From positions 1 to 64,000 of the forward strand of contig JAKIUU010000007.1 in the NCBI GenBank assembly GCA_021647405.1: a stretch of DNA of 64,000 bases, read 5' to 3'. A model generated the notes under the pieces. That model searched no databases. It had not been told where the DNA came from and was given only the letters and a program-made list of their open reading frames with translations. The stretch comes from Flavobacteriaceae bacterium (GTDB lineage: Bacteria; Bacteroidota; Bacteroidia; Flavobacteriales; Flavobacteriaceae). Position numbers and translations under genes: made by a program. How positions within the stretch are numbered: position 1 is the stretch's first letter; every line of letters begins with the position of its first letter. This document shows positions 54,601 through 60,556 of the stretch, piece by piece.

Positions 54601-56590
54601 AAGTTGCTGTTGCTTGGGCTTCTATGTTGTCGGGAATGCCATCGCCATCTGAATCTAAATCGCGGTTGTCTGGAATGCCGTCGGCATCAGAATCGCCTGT
54701 ACCTTCAACTGTATCTAATATACCATCGTTGTCGTTATCTAAATCTACTGTGTTTGAAACGCCATCATTATCATCATCATTATCGCGATAATCTACATCG
54801 CCTCCCGAGGCTTTATCGCCATCTAAATCGGGTAAAGTAGTGGGGTCGTTAAGCGTTCCGTTAACATCAAGCCAAAAATCGTTATTTTCTAGATTAGATA
54901 TTAAACCGTTAAGACCGACGATACCAGTTAAGGATAGACCTGCTTCTACAGTATCTGTACCGCCTTGATTATCAGAATTGGTATCTAAATAATCTTTTGT
55001 ACCGTCACCATCGGTATCAACAGGTGTCAAACCTGTGCCATAAGCGGTATCTATACCTGTTGTACTATAAACGCCATTTGGTGCAATATAGCCTGCAGTA
55101 GTTTGGGCTTCTATATTGTCGGGGATGCCATCGCCATCAGAATCTAAATCACGGTTATTGGGAATGCCATCACCGTCGGTGTCACCTGTTCCTTCAACAC
55201 TGTCTAGTATGCCGTCATTATCGTTATCTAAATCGGTTCCATTTGCGACACCATCGTTGTCATCATCAAAATCTTTATAATCAACTTCGCCACCGGCAAT
55301 AAGTACATCGCCATCTAAGTCGGGTAAAATAGTAGGGTCATTAAGTGTGCCGTTAGGATCAGCCCAATCGTCAGTTGTGTCTAGAGCGTTATCAAGACCA
55401 TTAGAACCAACACCATTGCCTGATAATGTGATACCAGCTTCAGTTGTATCGTTTGTGGCTTCGTTATCTGAATTTAAGTCTAAATAATCTTTTGTGCCAT
55501 CACCATCGGTATCTGGGGGAGTTAAACCCCCTGCATAAACGTCGTTTACACCGTCTAAGTTTGTATCGGTAAAAGTGCCTGGTGCAATATAATTTCTAGA
55601 GATTTGTGCTTCTATATTGTCTGGAATACCATCACCATCTGAATCTAAATCGAATGAATTTATAACGCCATCGCCATCTGTATCCAATGTTCCTTCAACT
55701 GTGTCTAAAATACCGTCGTTATCATCATCTAAATCTGTTTGGTCGTCAATGCCATCCATATCATTATCTGGAAAACCGCTTATTAAATTAATAAAAACAC
55801 CAGAATCGAATAAATTATCGGCTACATCGGCTAAAGCCATTTTAACGTGGTAAGTTGTATTAGGTGTTAAACCAGTTAAACTGGCGCGGATTTTTTTTGT
55901 AAAACCATTGTATTCTGAGAAAATAGCACCGTTGCCATTACCTGTGTTGTTTGAATTGGCAATATAATAAAAAGAATTTGTCAAGTCGGCCGGTGTACCA
56001 TCTTGGTTAAGTCCAAGCGTCCCAATGTTAATATTGTTTACCTGTATGGGTATGGTTTTACCTGGAACAAGTGCAATATTTTTATTGCCAGTAATACCAG
56101 GACCAGAAATGAAAAAACCGAATGTATCATTAAATTGCGAACCTACATAAGTGGGATACTCATCAGCGGCAAATTGGAAGTCGACTGTAATTACAGTGGC
56201 AATATTGTCTAGTGTAACGTCAAATTCGTAAACAACCACATCATGAACGGCATTACCGTTAATGGCTGTAAGATCTGGATCATTGTAAACAGAATTAGGC
56301 CCTAATGATATGCCTGTGCTACTATTTGAAGTAAAAGATTCAGTAACAGTACTGGTTGTTAGAATAATACCAGTATCTATTTGAAAACTTGCGCCTGCAA
56401 TACCATTTGAAAATGTACCTACCTGAGTTCCAGAACCTTGCGTTATTACAGAATTGCTGATTACCAATCCAGGTCCTGCAATTTTAGCAGATAATTGTGC
56501 TGCAGTGGATCCTGAGGTAAATGTTGCCTGAGCAAAACCGGTTAAACCTAGCAACATGCTTATAAAAACCAGAAGTATTTGTTTCTTCAT
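39692..56590 (-). CDS. Giant T9SS-secreted surface protein with about 22 thrombospondin-3-like repeats
   Basis: A 5632-residue protein with an unbroken frame. It has a signal peptide (residues 1-21) and a choice-of-anchor L domain (about 22-270). Repeats of about 165-175 residues then run from about 275 to 4590, each containing DLDDDNDGI, DTDGDGI, DLDSDGDGIPDN, a TPVNTDG segment and GGDVDYRD. These acidic runs are typical calcium-binding thrombospondin type 3 sequences. Repeat 13 is split by a LamG-like domain (about 2325-2530), a carbohydrate-binding-like segment and a GEVED domain (about 2900-3040). After the repeats comes a DUF8202-like, lectin-fold region (about 4597-5017), an unassigned beta region and a T9SS sorting domain (about 5560-5632, ending KLFVNK). 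It is probably an adhesin or surface-layer component exported by T9SS. Repeat number may vary between strains. Confidence 0.93.
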   Translation of the reverse strand: MKKQILLVFISMLLGLTGFAQATFTSGSTAAQLSAKIAGPGLVISNSVITQGSGTQVGTFSNGIAGASFQIDTGIILTTSTVTESFTSNSSTGISLGPNSVYNDPDLTAINGNAVHDVVVYEFDVTLDNIATVITVDFQFAADEYPTYVGSQFNDTFGFFISGPGITGNKNIALVPGKTIPIQVNNINIGTLGLNQDGTPADLTNSFYYIANSNNTGNGNGAIFSEYNGFTKKIRASLTGLTPNTTYHVKMALADVADNLFDSGVFINLISGFPDNDMDGIDDQTDLDDDNDGILDTVEGTLDTDGDGVINSFDLDSDGDGIPDNIEAQISRNYIAPGTFTDTNLDGVNDVYAGGLTPPDTDGDGTKDYLDLNSDNEATNDTTEAGITLSGNGVGSNGLDNALDTTDDWADPNGTLNDPTILPDLDGDVLIAGGEVDYKDFDDDNDGVANGTDLDNDNDGILDSVEGTGDTDGDGIPNNRDLDSDGDGIPDNIEAQTTAGYIAPNGVYSTTGIDTAYGTGLTPVDTDGDGTKDYLDTNSDNQGGTDTVEAGLSLTGIVGLNGLISNLENNDFWLDVNGTLNDPTTLPDLDGDKASGGDVDYRDNDDDNDGVSNTVDLDNDNDGILDTVEGTGDSDADGIPDNRDLDSDGDGIPDNIEAQATATYIAPNNTYSTTGIDTAYGTGLTPVDTDGDGSKDYLDPNSDNDGANDTTEAGLTLTGTVGLNGLKSSQETTDNWLDVNGNLNDPTTLPDKDGDVASGGDVDYRDDDVDNDGIANATDLDDDNDGILDTVEGTADPDGDGFPNNIDLDSDGDGIPDNLEAQTTLGFITPGTFTDLNGDGVNDVYVGGLTPVNTDGTDNPDYLDTDADNEGTNDTVEAGLTLSGIVGLNGLDNNIDTIDNYSDTNGTINNPSSLPNTDAFGDVDYRDADNDNDGINDNVDLDDDNDGVLDTVEGTGDTDGDGIKNSFDLDSDGDGIPDNIEIQATKTYLAPGTFTDANNDGVNDIYAGGFTPPDTDNDGTSDYLDTDSDNDTFIDTVEANLTLSGTVGINGLDNNLETNDNWLDVNGSLNNPTTLPDTDGDLNTVGGDVDYRDNDHDNDGINDLTDLDDDNDGILDTVEGTGDTDGDGIQNSYDLDSDGDGIPDNVEAQATTTYIAPGTFTDLNNDGVNDVYAGGLTPVNTDGIDTPDYLDTDTDNDGVLDTAETNLTLSGTIGINGLDNNIESADTYADVNGNINNPATLPDRDADVSSGGDVDYRDADNDNDGVNDTVDLDDDNDGIVDTIEGTGDTDGDGIINSFDLDSDGDGIPDNIEAQTTTGYIAPSFNDADNDGLDNAYDTSSGGVAITPINTDGTDNPDYLDTDSDNQGTNDTTEAGLTLSGTVGINGLDNNIDTADTYADPNGTINDPKLLPDADGDVLTGGDVDFRDVSNTTDNDNDGIVDAIDLDDDNDGILDSVEGTGDSDGDGFANNIDLDSDGDGIPDNIEAQATATYTAPGTFTDTNNDGVNDVYAGGLTPVNTDGTDNPDYLDTNSDNQGGTDTVEANLVLSGIVGSNGLDNNIDSVDDYTDVNGTINTPTALPDSDGDLNFGGDVDFRDTTNSPPDNDGDGVPDVTDLDDDNDGILDTVEDVPTNVDTDGDGIINKFDLDSDGDGIPDNIEAQTTNAYIAPSGNDADGDGLDNAYDTNSGGTTLNPVNTDGTDNPDYLDTDSDNQGSNDTTEAALTLLGTVGNNGLDNNIDTADTYADPNGTINTPTALPDTDGDLLTGGDVDFRDITNSVDNDNDGILNTADLDDDNDGILDTVEGISDTDGDGIQNSYDLDSDNDGIPDNIEAQTTLGYLAPGSFTDANNDGVNDVYAGGLSPINTDGIDTPDYLDTNSDNEGGTDTVEANLNLSGLVGSNGLDNNIDTIDNYTDPNGSLNFPSFLPDSDGDLSAGGDVDFRDATFSPPDNDGDGVIDNVDIDDDNDGILDIFEGGLDTDGDGIKNSFDLDSDGDGIPDNIEAQATLSYIPPSGNDADNDGLDNAYDADSGGFVITFANLVNTDGTDNPDYLDTDSDNQGGNDTVEANLNLSGNVGNNGLDNNIDTADNYTDPNGSINSPLFLPDSDGDLLTGGDVDFRDATFSPPDNDGDGIADNTDLDDDNDGILDIIEGSLDTDGDGIKNSFDLDSDGDAIPDNVEAQTTLNYTPPGTFTDANNDGLNDVYVGGLTPVDTDLDGTKDYLDSDSDNQGSSDTAEAGLSLSGTVGNNGLDNNIDTADNYTDVNGTINNPATLPDVDGDVNTGGDVDFRDKINNTDHDGDGVLDAVDIDDDNDGILDTVENSCGPVAGYDAYWPQENNTNDTSGNGHNLKKGTVTFSATSIRGVASASFDGAADFLEYSNGNFLKQAITNFTYAFWVKPISLTGIQTLVEEGDTNIGIAVRLNGNILENASREGGAGTQTSTSNFTFPNDGAWHHIAFVYANGVVTMYLDGATSTSVNTGFGTLGAHGKQSFGRSDKDSFGFTGKGNYYGGLMDDLIHYPIALTQADITKLVNGTCDTDNDGIGDSFDIDSDNDGIVDNIEAQTTAGYLAPSGVVDSQGLDTAYTGGLTPVNTDATDTPDYIDTNSDNDADLDALEGWDIDNNGVADTVPVNNDNDGDGLDDAYDTNDGLLNPTNGQTPTSFPDNDNPGNDRDWREAYIITLFDNCVISAFNVSNENWRAATIDGSPSNLATNKTIVLQPQPATWSGIDGKQPGDINQIDLDNFWTELWTPDLAANGLSTNFSGLYGTSLTFWYKNTSGVLWAYAGVKGTNGEEYEFNFLNQIVNPVGWNLITVPLIETQWTTYFSNNNGVNTDPGGNAPTQVQFLNVLNSVNRWVFSVEGNFGPDNTSFDQFGTSCDAGDASGIAYGEPRHKIETSSVLYLGSVLPDVDTGEWFDGLDDNSNGNDDDLAGVDDEEGVSFTNPLVKGTTTTFNVTVTNATGVNSYINAWIDWNGNGSFADTGEQIVTEQIVNGSATVPINIAVPSTASSATSYIRFRVCSTAGDCITYSGVAKDGEVEDYQVVIIADNDSDGVADATDLDDDNDGILDIVEGTADTDGDGIKNSFDLDSDGDGIPDNIEAQATNSYTAPGTFTDTNNDGVNDVYAGGLTPVNTDGVDTKDYLDTNSDNQGANDTTEAGLTLSGTIGINGLDNSIDTADTYADVNGTINDPTTLPDSDGDLGSGGDVDFRDATNSTPDNDGDGVADTVDLDDDNDGIVDTIEDLPTNVDTDGDGIKNSFDLDSDGDGIPDNIEAQTTSGYIAPSGNDSDSDGLDNAYDTSSGGTAITPINTDGADTPDYLDTDSDNQGTNDTLEAGLTLLGTVGNNGLDNNIDTADNYTDPNGTINNPSTLPDTDGDLLTGGDVDFRDASDSLDNDNDGIPNSTDLDDDNDGILDTVEGTADTDGDGIKNSFDLDSDGDGIPDNIEAQATNSYTPPGTFTDTNNDGVNDVYAGGLTPVNTDGVDTADYIDTDSDNQGANDTTEAALTLSGLVGSNGLDNNIDTIDNYTDVNGTINDPTSLPDSDGDLNFGGDVDFRDATNSPPDNDGDGVPDVTDIDDDNDGILDTIEDVPTNVDTDGDGIKNSFDLDSDGDGIPDNIEAQVTVGYIPPSGNDADGDGLDNAYDINSGGTAITPINTDGVDTPDYLDTNSDNQGGNDTLEAGLTLLGTIGNNGLDNNIDTADTYADPNGTINNPSALPDTDGDLLTGGDVDYRDASNTTDNDNDGIPDTTDLDDDNDGILDIVETTADADGDGIPNAFDLDSDGDGLPDNVEAQATNSYVAPGTFTDANNDGVNDIYAGGITPVNTDATDTPDYLDTNSDNEGANDTSEAVLVLSGTVGSNGLDNNIDSVDDYSDVNGIINDPTTLPDSDGDLLTGGDVDFRDALFTLLDNDNDGIADNIDLDDDNDGIYDSVEGTSDTDNDGIKNSFDLDSDGDGIPDNVEAQTTIGYVTPNAVVNTQGVDTAYIGGLTPVNTDGVNTPDYLDTDSDNQGTNDTTEAGLTLLGTIGINGLDNNIDTADDYTDVNGTINIPSNLPDVDGDVNAGGDVDYRDATNDDNDGDGITDSIDIDDDNDGILDIVEGTGDTDGDGIKNSFDLDSDGDGIPDNVEAQTTTGYTAPGTFTDTNNDGVNDIYAGGLTPVNTDGVDTKDYIDTDSDNDGTNDTTEAQLALSGTVGTNGLDNNIDSVDNYTDPNGNINNPASLPDADFDVNSGGDVDYRDALYNPNDNDGDGIPDFTDIDDDNDGILDTVEDAAANGDTDNIINSFDLDSDNDGIPDNVEAQPTLGYITPGTFTDIDGNGLNDIYETVPGAGTGITPQNTDALFTISDTIPDYLDTDSDNEGANDTVEANLNLSGTVGNNGLDNNIDTTDTWSDPNGSINVPVFLPDSDGDVNSGGDVDYRDNTNVLPDNDGDGVADINDLDDDNDGIYDILEGGLDTDGDGVKNSFDLDSDGDGIPDNIEAQTTTGYTAPGTFTDANGDGVNDVYAGGLTPVNTDGVDTQDYLDLDSDNQGNNDTAEAGLTLTGTVGANGLDNNIDTIDDYTDVNGTINDPKLLPDNDGDVLTGGDVDYRDITPSNTPGGVTGNFLLWLRADKDVTGTTTVTAWNDQSGFNNNATSISAPSLLANGINFNPSINFNGTSQFMQIPAGIFKKTNVNDVWTFTVHKVNSLKREYVVRENLKSKQFYLRIDDAGGLYRYRLNKKNITTQVSTTINQYNLWTFGSSTGTTGPSGTNKSIYKDGLLGISSNTVSSDKGNNQTMYIGSQDAANTTRLIDGGIGEIIIMSSIPTALDQQKIESYLAIKYGITLNPTNNNASIIEGDYVAANGTTKPWNYTLNSAFHNDVAIIGRDNATGVLNQKQSKSINADALITMGLGTIAADNASNTNNFLANNSFLAWGNNGTVALATTTSTLMCSPELTLNRTWKVVETGTVGTVKVAATAATLNGLLNTPNTLKLLKVADDAAFTTNVEYIPLTLETLNGTSEYTVSYNFNGVKYITYTELNAIVWSGDTAAWRGGTGQGGAPHASNDTAKLLIVDAQSSQTNGFITAPANVNCAWIKQNSKLMVNNNNSLTIQNQLQLDGEIRMIGNAQLVQKHTGTSQITGTGKIYIDQLGTTTTTFQYNYWSSPVVGVGSNTFTLQNSLKDGTIPTSEKSNPPNITFTNASYDGARTSPITLADYWIFTYINSSTAAGWVQKRSTLSIPPPQAFIMKGPGGGTQNYTFIGTPNDGTYTSTISAGNLSLLGNPYPSALDADKFISDNSASIVGTLYFWEMQGDSGNHLSLGYIGGYSIRNLGMGVAANTDVSGIAGLGNGTYHAPGKYIPVAQGFFVSSATGGTITFNNSQRFAQPIDGLNSFFFKAKKEENPKIGQSDITNKANRILPPEQQNLLPQLKLGFEYQDPDGKYIHRQIGVNFKKGNTTANEDGYDSYMFDPQATDMYFKFSGDPTKYAIAGLGEFKNTTQIPLEIEISTAGDVNFMVDNSAILNGTIFIKDVAARRFYNISNGVITLHLEAGNYQDRFYVTFGNETTLGVDDLLQNQVILYFDKSASEVVIKKNNIILQNASLFNVLGQKAHYWKTIEDASEIRLPVKNISSGIYIININTDKGIISKKLFVNK
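42830..55790. repeat. Long tandem array of 490-525 bp coding repeats
   Basis: The repeats can be followed in the DNA by the reverse complement of the IPDNIEAQ codons, near 55615, 55115, 54610, 54130, 53640, 53150, 52660, 52140, 51620, 51100, 50590, 50060, 48910, 47300, 46770, 46250, 45750, 45220, 44710, 44220, 43710 and 43150. The array is interrupted at about 47465-49640 by the LamG/GEVED segment. Units alternate between a short type (PGTFTDxNNDGVND) and a longer one (SGNDADGDGLDNAYD) over part of the array. Confidence 0.9.
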
Positions 56591-56992
56591 AATTTAAATG
56601 ACGAATAGATAGTTTACAAGCGCAAAATATGAAAAAAAATGAAATATTAACCTATGTTATTCAACTTAATATTGTAATTCTTTTTCTTTAGTTTGCATCA
56701 ATTTTTGTACCATCTTATTCTTGTTTTAAGCGTCTTTCCTTACGCTTATATTGTGTTAGCTCAATACGTATATATGACAAAATGCACCCATACTAACATA
56801 TAAACAGCTTAAACATAAAAAACCCTACTTTTAAAACAGGATAAATTTATATATAATAAAAGATGTTTGTAATAGTAAAAACAGGGAACTTTGTAATGTG
56901 CTGTAATTTACGTAATAAAGAAAAAACTTTTTATTAAAATAATACTGAATTTTAGTTAGAGTGAAAAGATAAAATATGTTACTTTATGCCAA
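56591..56992. other. Gene-free leader region of the giant gene, with one hairpin
   Basis: These 400 bp hold no gene. A perfect inverted repeat TAAGCGT-CTTTCCTT-ACGCTTA lies at 56727-56748. It has no T run, so it is not a normal terminator, and it may be an operator or mRNA structure. No exact TAnnTTTG box was found near the start of the giant gene; CATATTTTG at about 40 bp upstream is the nearest. Confidence 0.4.
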
Positions 56993-58399
56993 TTACTTTC
57001 CGATACAAAAATTGGCAAAAATATTACCTAATAAATCGTCATTGGTCACTTCGCCAGTAATTTCGCCTAAATGATACAAGGCTTGACGGATGTCAACAGC
57101 CATTAAATCGCTACTTAAATTGTGCTTTAAGCCTTTAGATACATCATTAATAGAATTGTGTGCTTTTTTTAATGCCTCAAAGTGACGTGCATTACTCACA
57201 ATTGTTTCGTTTGTATTTAGTAAGCCAGACTGCGAAAGCTGTGTAAGGATGTTTATAAGTTTATCAATACCTGTTTTGTGTTTTGCTGAAATAATGAGTT
57301 TTGAGTCCTGATAGCTATCGGGATGCGTTTTAAGTTTTGAGTTTTCCTTTTTTAACTTATCTATCTCATTTTTTGATAATAAATCCGCTTTATTGATAAT
57401 TGTCAATATTTTTTTGTCAGGGTATTTTTTTTGTATTCCAAATTCTGATTTTTCAATTTTAGCAGCATCAATTAAATAGAGAACCAATTGTGCTTTGTCT
57501 ATATTTTCAAAAGTCTTTTTTATACCTATTTTTTCAATCACATCTTCGGTGTTACGGAGGCCAGCAGTATCAATAAAACGGTAGCACACACCGTTTATAA
57601 TTAACTCATCTTCAATAGCATCGCGTGTGGTTCCTGCAATTTCTGAGACAATGGCCTTATCGTCGTTTAACAGGGCGTTTAATAAAGTAGATTTACCCAC
57701 ATTAGGGGCACCGACAATTGCTACTGGAATGCCATTTTTTAAAGCATTTCCAAGTGCAAAAGAATCAATTAATTTTTTGAGAAGTTGTGTAATTTTAATC
57801 AAAAGTTCCTTAAAATCATCACGGTTGGCAAAACTCACATCCTCTTCTGCAAAATCGAGTTCTAATTCTATTAACGATGCAAAGTTGAGTAAATCTTGAC
57901 GGAGTATTTTTAAATCGGATGAGAATCCACCACGCATTTGTTGCATGGCTATTTGATGTGAGGCTTTAGAATTCGAAGCAATTAAATCGGCTACAGCTTC
58001 GGCTTGTGATAAATCTAGTTTGCCATTTAAAAAAGCACGCAAAGTAAATTCGCCTGCTGTTGCCATCCTGGTGCCTATTTCTAAAAATAAGTTGATGATT
58101 TCTTGCAGAATATACTGCGAACCATGGCACGAAATTTCGATACTATTTTCGCCGGTATAAGAGTGTGGTGCTTTAAAAACACTCACCAAAACTTCGTCTA
58201 TAATGTGTTTTTCAGATTTAATGACACCAAAATGTAAGGTGTGGCCTTTTACCTTTGTAAGGTCTTTTGGTTTACTTTTAACGTAAAATACCTTGCTGCA
58301 TACTGCAATCACATTTTTGCCAGAAAGGCGAATAACACCAATAGCACCTTTGCCTTGAGGTGTTGCTAAAGCGATAATATTATCTTGAGTAAGCGCCAT
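56993..58399 (-). CDS. mnmE: tRNA modification GTPase MnmE
   Basis: A 468-residue GTPase which, with MnmG, adds the carboxymethylaminomethyl group to U34 of certain tRNAs. The N-terminal folate-binding domain carries DNIIALATPQGKGAIGVIRLSG, and the inserted G domain has GAPNVGKSTLLNALL (G1), IAGTTRD (G2) and DTAGLR (G3). The C-terminus ends FANFCIGK with the catalytic Cys, as in nearly all MnmE proteins. mnmG is not nearby. Confidence 0.97.
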   Translation of the reverse strand: MALTQDNIIALATPQGKGAIGVIRLSGKNVIAVCSKVFYVKSKPKDLTKVKGHTLHFGVIKSEKHIIDEVLVSVFKAPHSYTGENSIEISCHGSQYILQEIINLFLEIGTRMATAGEFTLRAFLNGKLDLSQAEAVADLIASNSKASHQIAMQQMRGGFSSDLKILRQDLLNFASLIELELDFAEEDVSFANRDDFKELLIKITQLLKKLIDSFALGNALKNGIPVAIVGAPNVGKSTLLNALLNDDKAIVSEIAGTTRDAIEDELIINGVCYRFIDTAGLRNTEDVIEKIGIKKTFENIDKAQLVLYLIDAAKIEKSEFGIQKKYPDKKILTIINKADLLSKNEIDKLKKENSKLKTHPDSYQDSKLIISAKHKTGIDKLINILTQLSQSGLLNTNETIVSNARHFEALKKAHNSINDVSKGLKHNLSSDLMAVDIRQALYHLGEITGEVTNDDLLGNIFANFCIGK

Positions 58400-58461
58400 T
58401 TTTTTTAGGCAAATATAGTAATAAGCTTAAGTTTAAAAACTAAAACCAATAAGAAAAGAAT

Positions 58462-60363
58462 TTATGTTAGGGGGAAGGTTATTTTTATTTTATGACCAGC
58501 TTCTTTATCAGTATTTATATTTATTTTTCCTTCAAAATAATTTAATCTTCTGTTTATATTATTTATAGCACGGCCTTCATTATATTTTTGTAATAAGTTA
58601 AAATCATGATCTTTATTTGGGTCTCTTAAAATAATCTCTATGGTATTATGAATGGTTTTTCGAATAATAATTGAAGCCATAGTACCATCAGAAAATTTAG
58701 AATATAATGCAGTCAATTCTTGCATAATTCTAAAAATATTTATTTTAAGAACGTCGCTTATTTCATCTTCTTTTATGTTTTTATGGCTAAAATTAAATTT
58801 GACTTTAGAGTCTACACTCATATCTATACATAAATTTACGATAGAAAGTATTAATCCTTGTTCTTTTATCTGATTTGACATTAATCCATAGGCAATTTTT
58901 TGAATTTCATTTATAGCGTTTATATTTAATTCATTTAATTTTGAAATACATGTTTGGAGTTTGCCTTCTTTTTGTTCATTCAATTTATCAATAGCACTAA
59001 TAAAAATTTGTTCTGCAGCTAAAGTCTGAATAATATTATCGTGAATTTCTTCGCCAAAATATTGTTTTTCTTCCTCTTGAGCCTCTATATAGGCATGTGT
59101 AATTTCTTGTTCTAGTTTGTGTTTGTCAGACTCATCTCTTATGGTCGCAATAATATTTTCGGAATCAAAAACGCTAGCCTTACTTAATTGAATATCACAA
59201 TAATACAAATTATGTTTTTTATCTTTTATTTGCCATTTAAATTTTTGAGGTGCCTTTTTTGATTTTTTAAAATAATCTTTGGCAGTATTTTTTGTGAAAT
59301 TGTGCGTATTAGAAGCCAAATCGCCAGCTGACATTTTATTAAATTCCGCTCTAGAATAGCCTAACCATTCGCATGCATAATTGTTAACATCTAATATTTT
59401 ATCATAATTATTATCATATATTATTATGGCTTCTTGTATAGAATTAAATATAGATTGAAATTGTATTTTACTTTTTAATATTTTTGCCTCATTGTTTTTT
59501 TGCTCTTCAATAAGTGCAGAGACAACCAGTATTAAAATAGAAGCGACGCTAAAGTATAGTTGGTAAATAATTAAATCTTGGTTTTGATAATAACTTGATC
59601 CTACTTCGTAATGTGAACTTATTATAGCTGTGTAAAGAGCAATAAATAAAAGGATTGTAAAGCTTATGAAGCTACCAAACCTAAATAGGCTTATTAATAA
59701 AATAGGAATTAATACAAATTTAATAGGATATTGGGTGTTTTCTGAAATAAATAAAAACACAAAAATTATTAGTAAATAAAAGGTAAATTCTAATATTTTT
59801 AGATTTTTAAATTTGAATGCTGTTTTTTTCGGAAAACTTAATATCAAAGGTGTTATAAGAAAAATTCCTAAGCTATCATTTACCCACCAACTCAAAAACA
59901 TAACTAAATAATTAGACCAGTTATTGTTAAATAAACAATAAATAAATGACCCCAAAGAGGCGGCGAGAAGTGAAATTAATACTGTAATTAGTATAAATGA
60001 AATGGTATTACGTGAGTTTTTTAAAATTAAATTTGATTTAGAAATTTTATAAATCAAAAAAACACCTATATAGACTTCAAATGTATCTGTAAGACTTATA
60101 AAAATATGCTGAGGAATTGAATTTAATATAGAAAAACCATCAATAGAGCGTGTAATTATTTCAATAAGATAATTGCCTATAAATACCAGTGGTAAATATT
60201 TATAGCCTTTAATTAATACAATAGCTAACGAAATACCAGCAGGTATCCAAATAGCTAAATTATTAGCTTCTCCAAAAACGAGTAAATAACGAAACCTAGC
60301 AAATAATAAATAGCTGGCTAAAGCCGCCATTATAAAGAACCATTTATTAGGTGTTTGTTTCAT
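58462..60363 (-). CDS. MASE1-PAS histidine kinase homologue with degraded ATPase domain
   Basis: A 633-residue membrane protein. Residues about 1-290 are a MASE1 sensor with about eight to ten membrane helices (NNLAIWIPAGISLAIVLI, WWVNDSLGIFLITPLIL). A PAS domain lies at about 300-415. The HisKA_3-type helix carries His441 in GEEIHDNIIQTLAAE. The C-terminal ATPase domain is unusual: the N-box Asn is replaced (Leu553 in QELTALYSKF), the DxGxG box reads RDPNKDHDF, and the GxGL box reads EGRAINNI. ATP binding is therefore doubtful. The HDxxxQ phosphatase signature is kept. No response regulator is adjacent. It may work as a phosphatase or as a partner of another kinase such as the one at 27639-31361. 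Confidence 0.85.
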   Translation of the reverse strand: MKQTPNKWFFIMAALASYLLFARFRYLLVFGEANNLAIWIPAGISLAIVLIKGYKYLPLVFIGNYLIEIITRSIDGFSILNSIPQHIFISLTDTFEVYIGVFLIYKISKSNLILKNSRNTISFILITVLISLLAASLGSFIYCLFNNNWSNYLVMFLSWWVNDSLGIFLITPLILSFPKKTAFKFKNLKILEFTFYLLIIFVFLFISENTQYPIKFVLIPILLISLFRFGSFISFTILLFIALYTAIISSHYEVGSSYYQNQDLIIYQLYFSVASILILVVSALIEEQKNNEAKILKSKIQFQSIFNSIQEAIIIYDNNYDKILDVNNYACEWLGYSRAEFNKMSAGDLASNTHNFTKNTAKDYFKKSKKAPQKFKWQIKDKKHNLYYCDIQLSKASVFDSENIIATIRDESDKHKLEQEITHAYIEAQEEEKQYFGEEIHDNIIQTLAAEQIFISAIDKLNEQKEGKLQTCISKLNELNINAINEIQKIAYGLMSNQIKEQGLILSIVNLCIDMSVDSKVKFNFSHKNIKEDEISDVLKINIFRIMQELTALYSKFSDGTMASIIIRKTIHNTIEIILRDPNKDHDFNLLQKYNEGRAINNINRRLNYFEGKININTDKEAGHKIKITFPLT

Positions 60364-60556
60364 GCTACATTTTATTTCATTAATTTAAACCCCCAAGTCT
60401 GCACCAATGATTTTACAATTATAAATAATAAATATCTGATATGCAAATATATAAATATGAAATAACATGGTTATTAGTAAAAAGATGTATTTTAAAAAAA
60501 AAGTAGAAATAATTTAAAATTATCTTTTTCTGAGGTAAGAATTGTAATTTTGTCAA

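Noticed and set aside
42830..55790. Regularly spaced repeats considered as a CRISPR array
   Set aside because: The period is about 500 bp, the units are coding and diverged, and no cas genes are present.
43037..55853. Many plus-strand open frames rich in Ser/Pro (for example 45747-46019 and 50064-50327) opposite the giant gene
   Set aside because: They are the mirror image of the repeated Asp/Gly codons. They repeat with the same period as the sense protein, have no independent start signals, and resemble no family.
56727..56748. Hairpin between mnmE and the giant gene as a terminator
   Set aside because: Neither strand has a T run after the stem.
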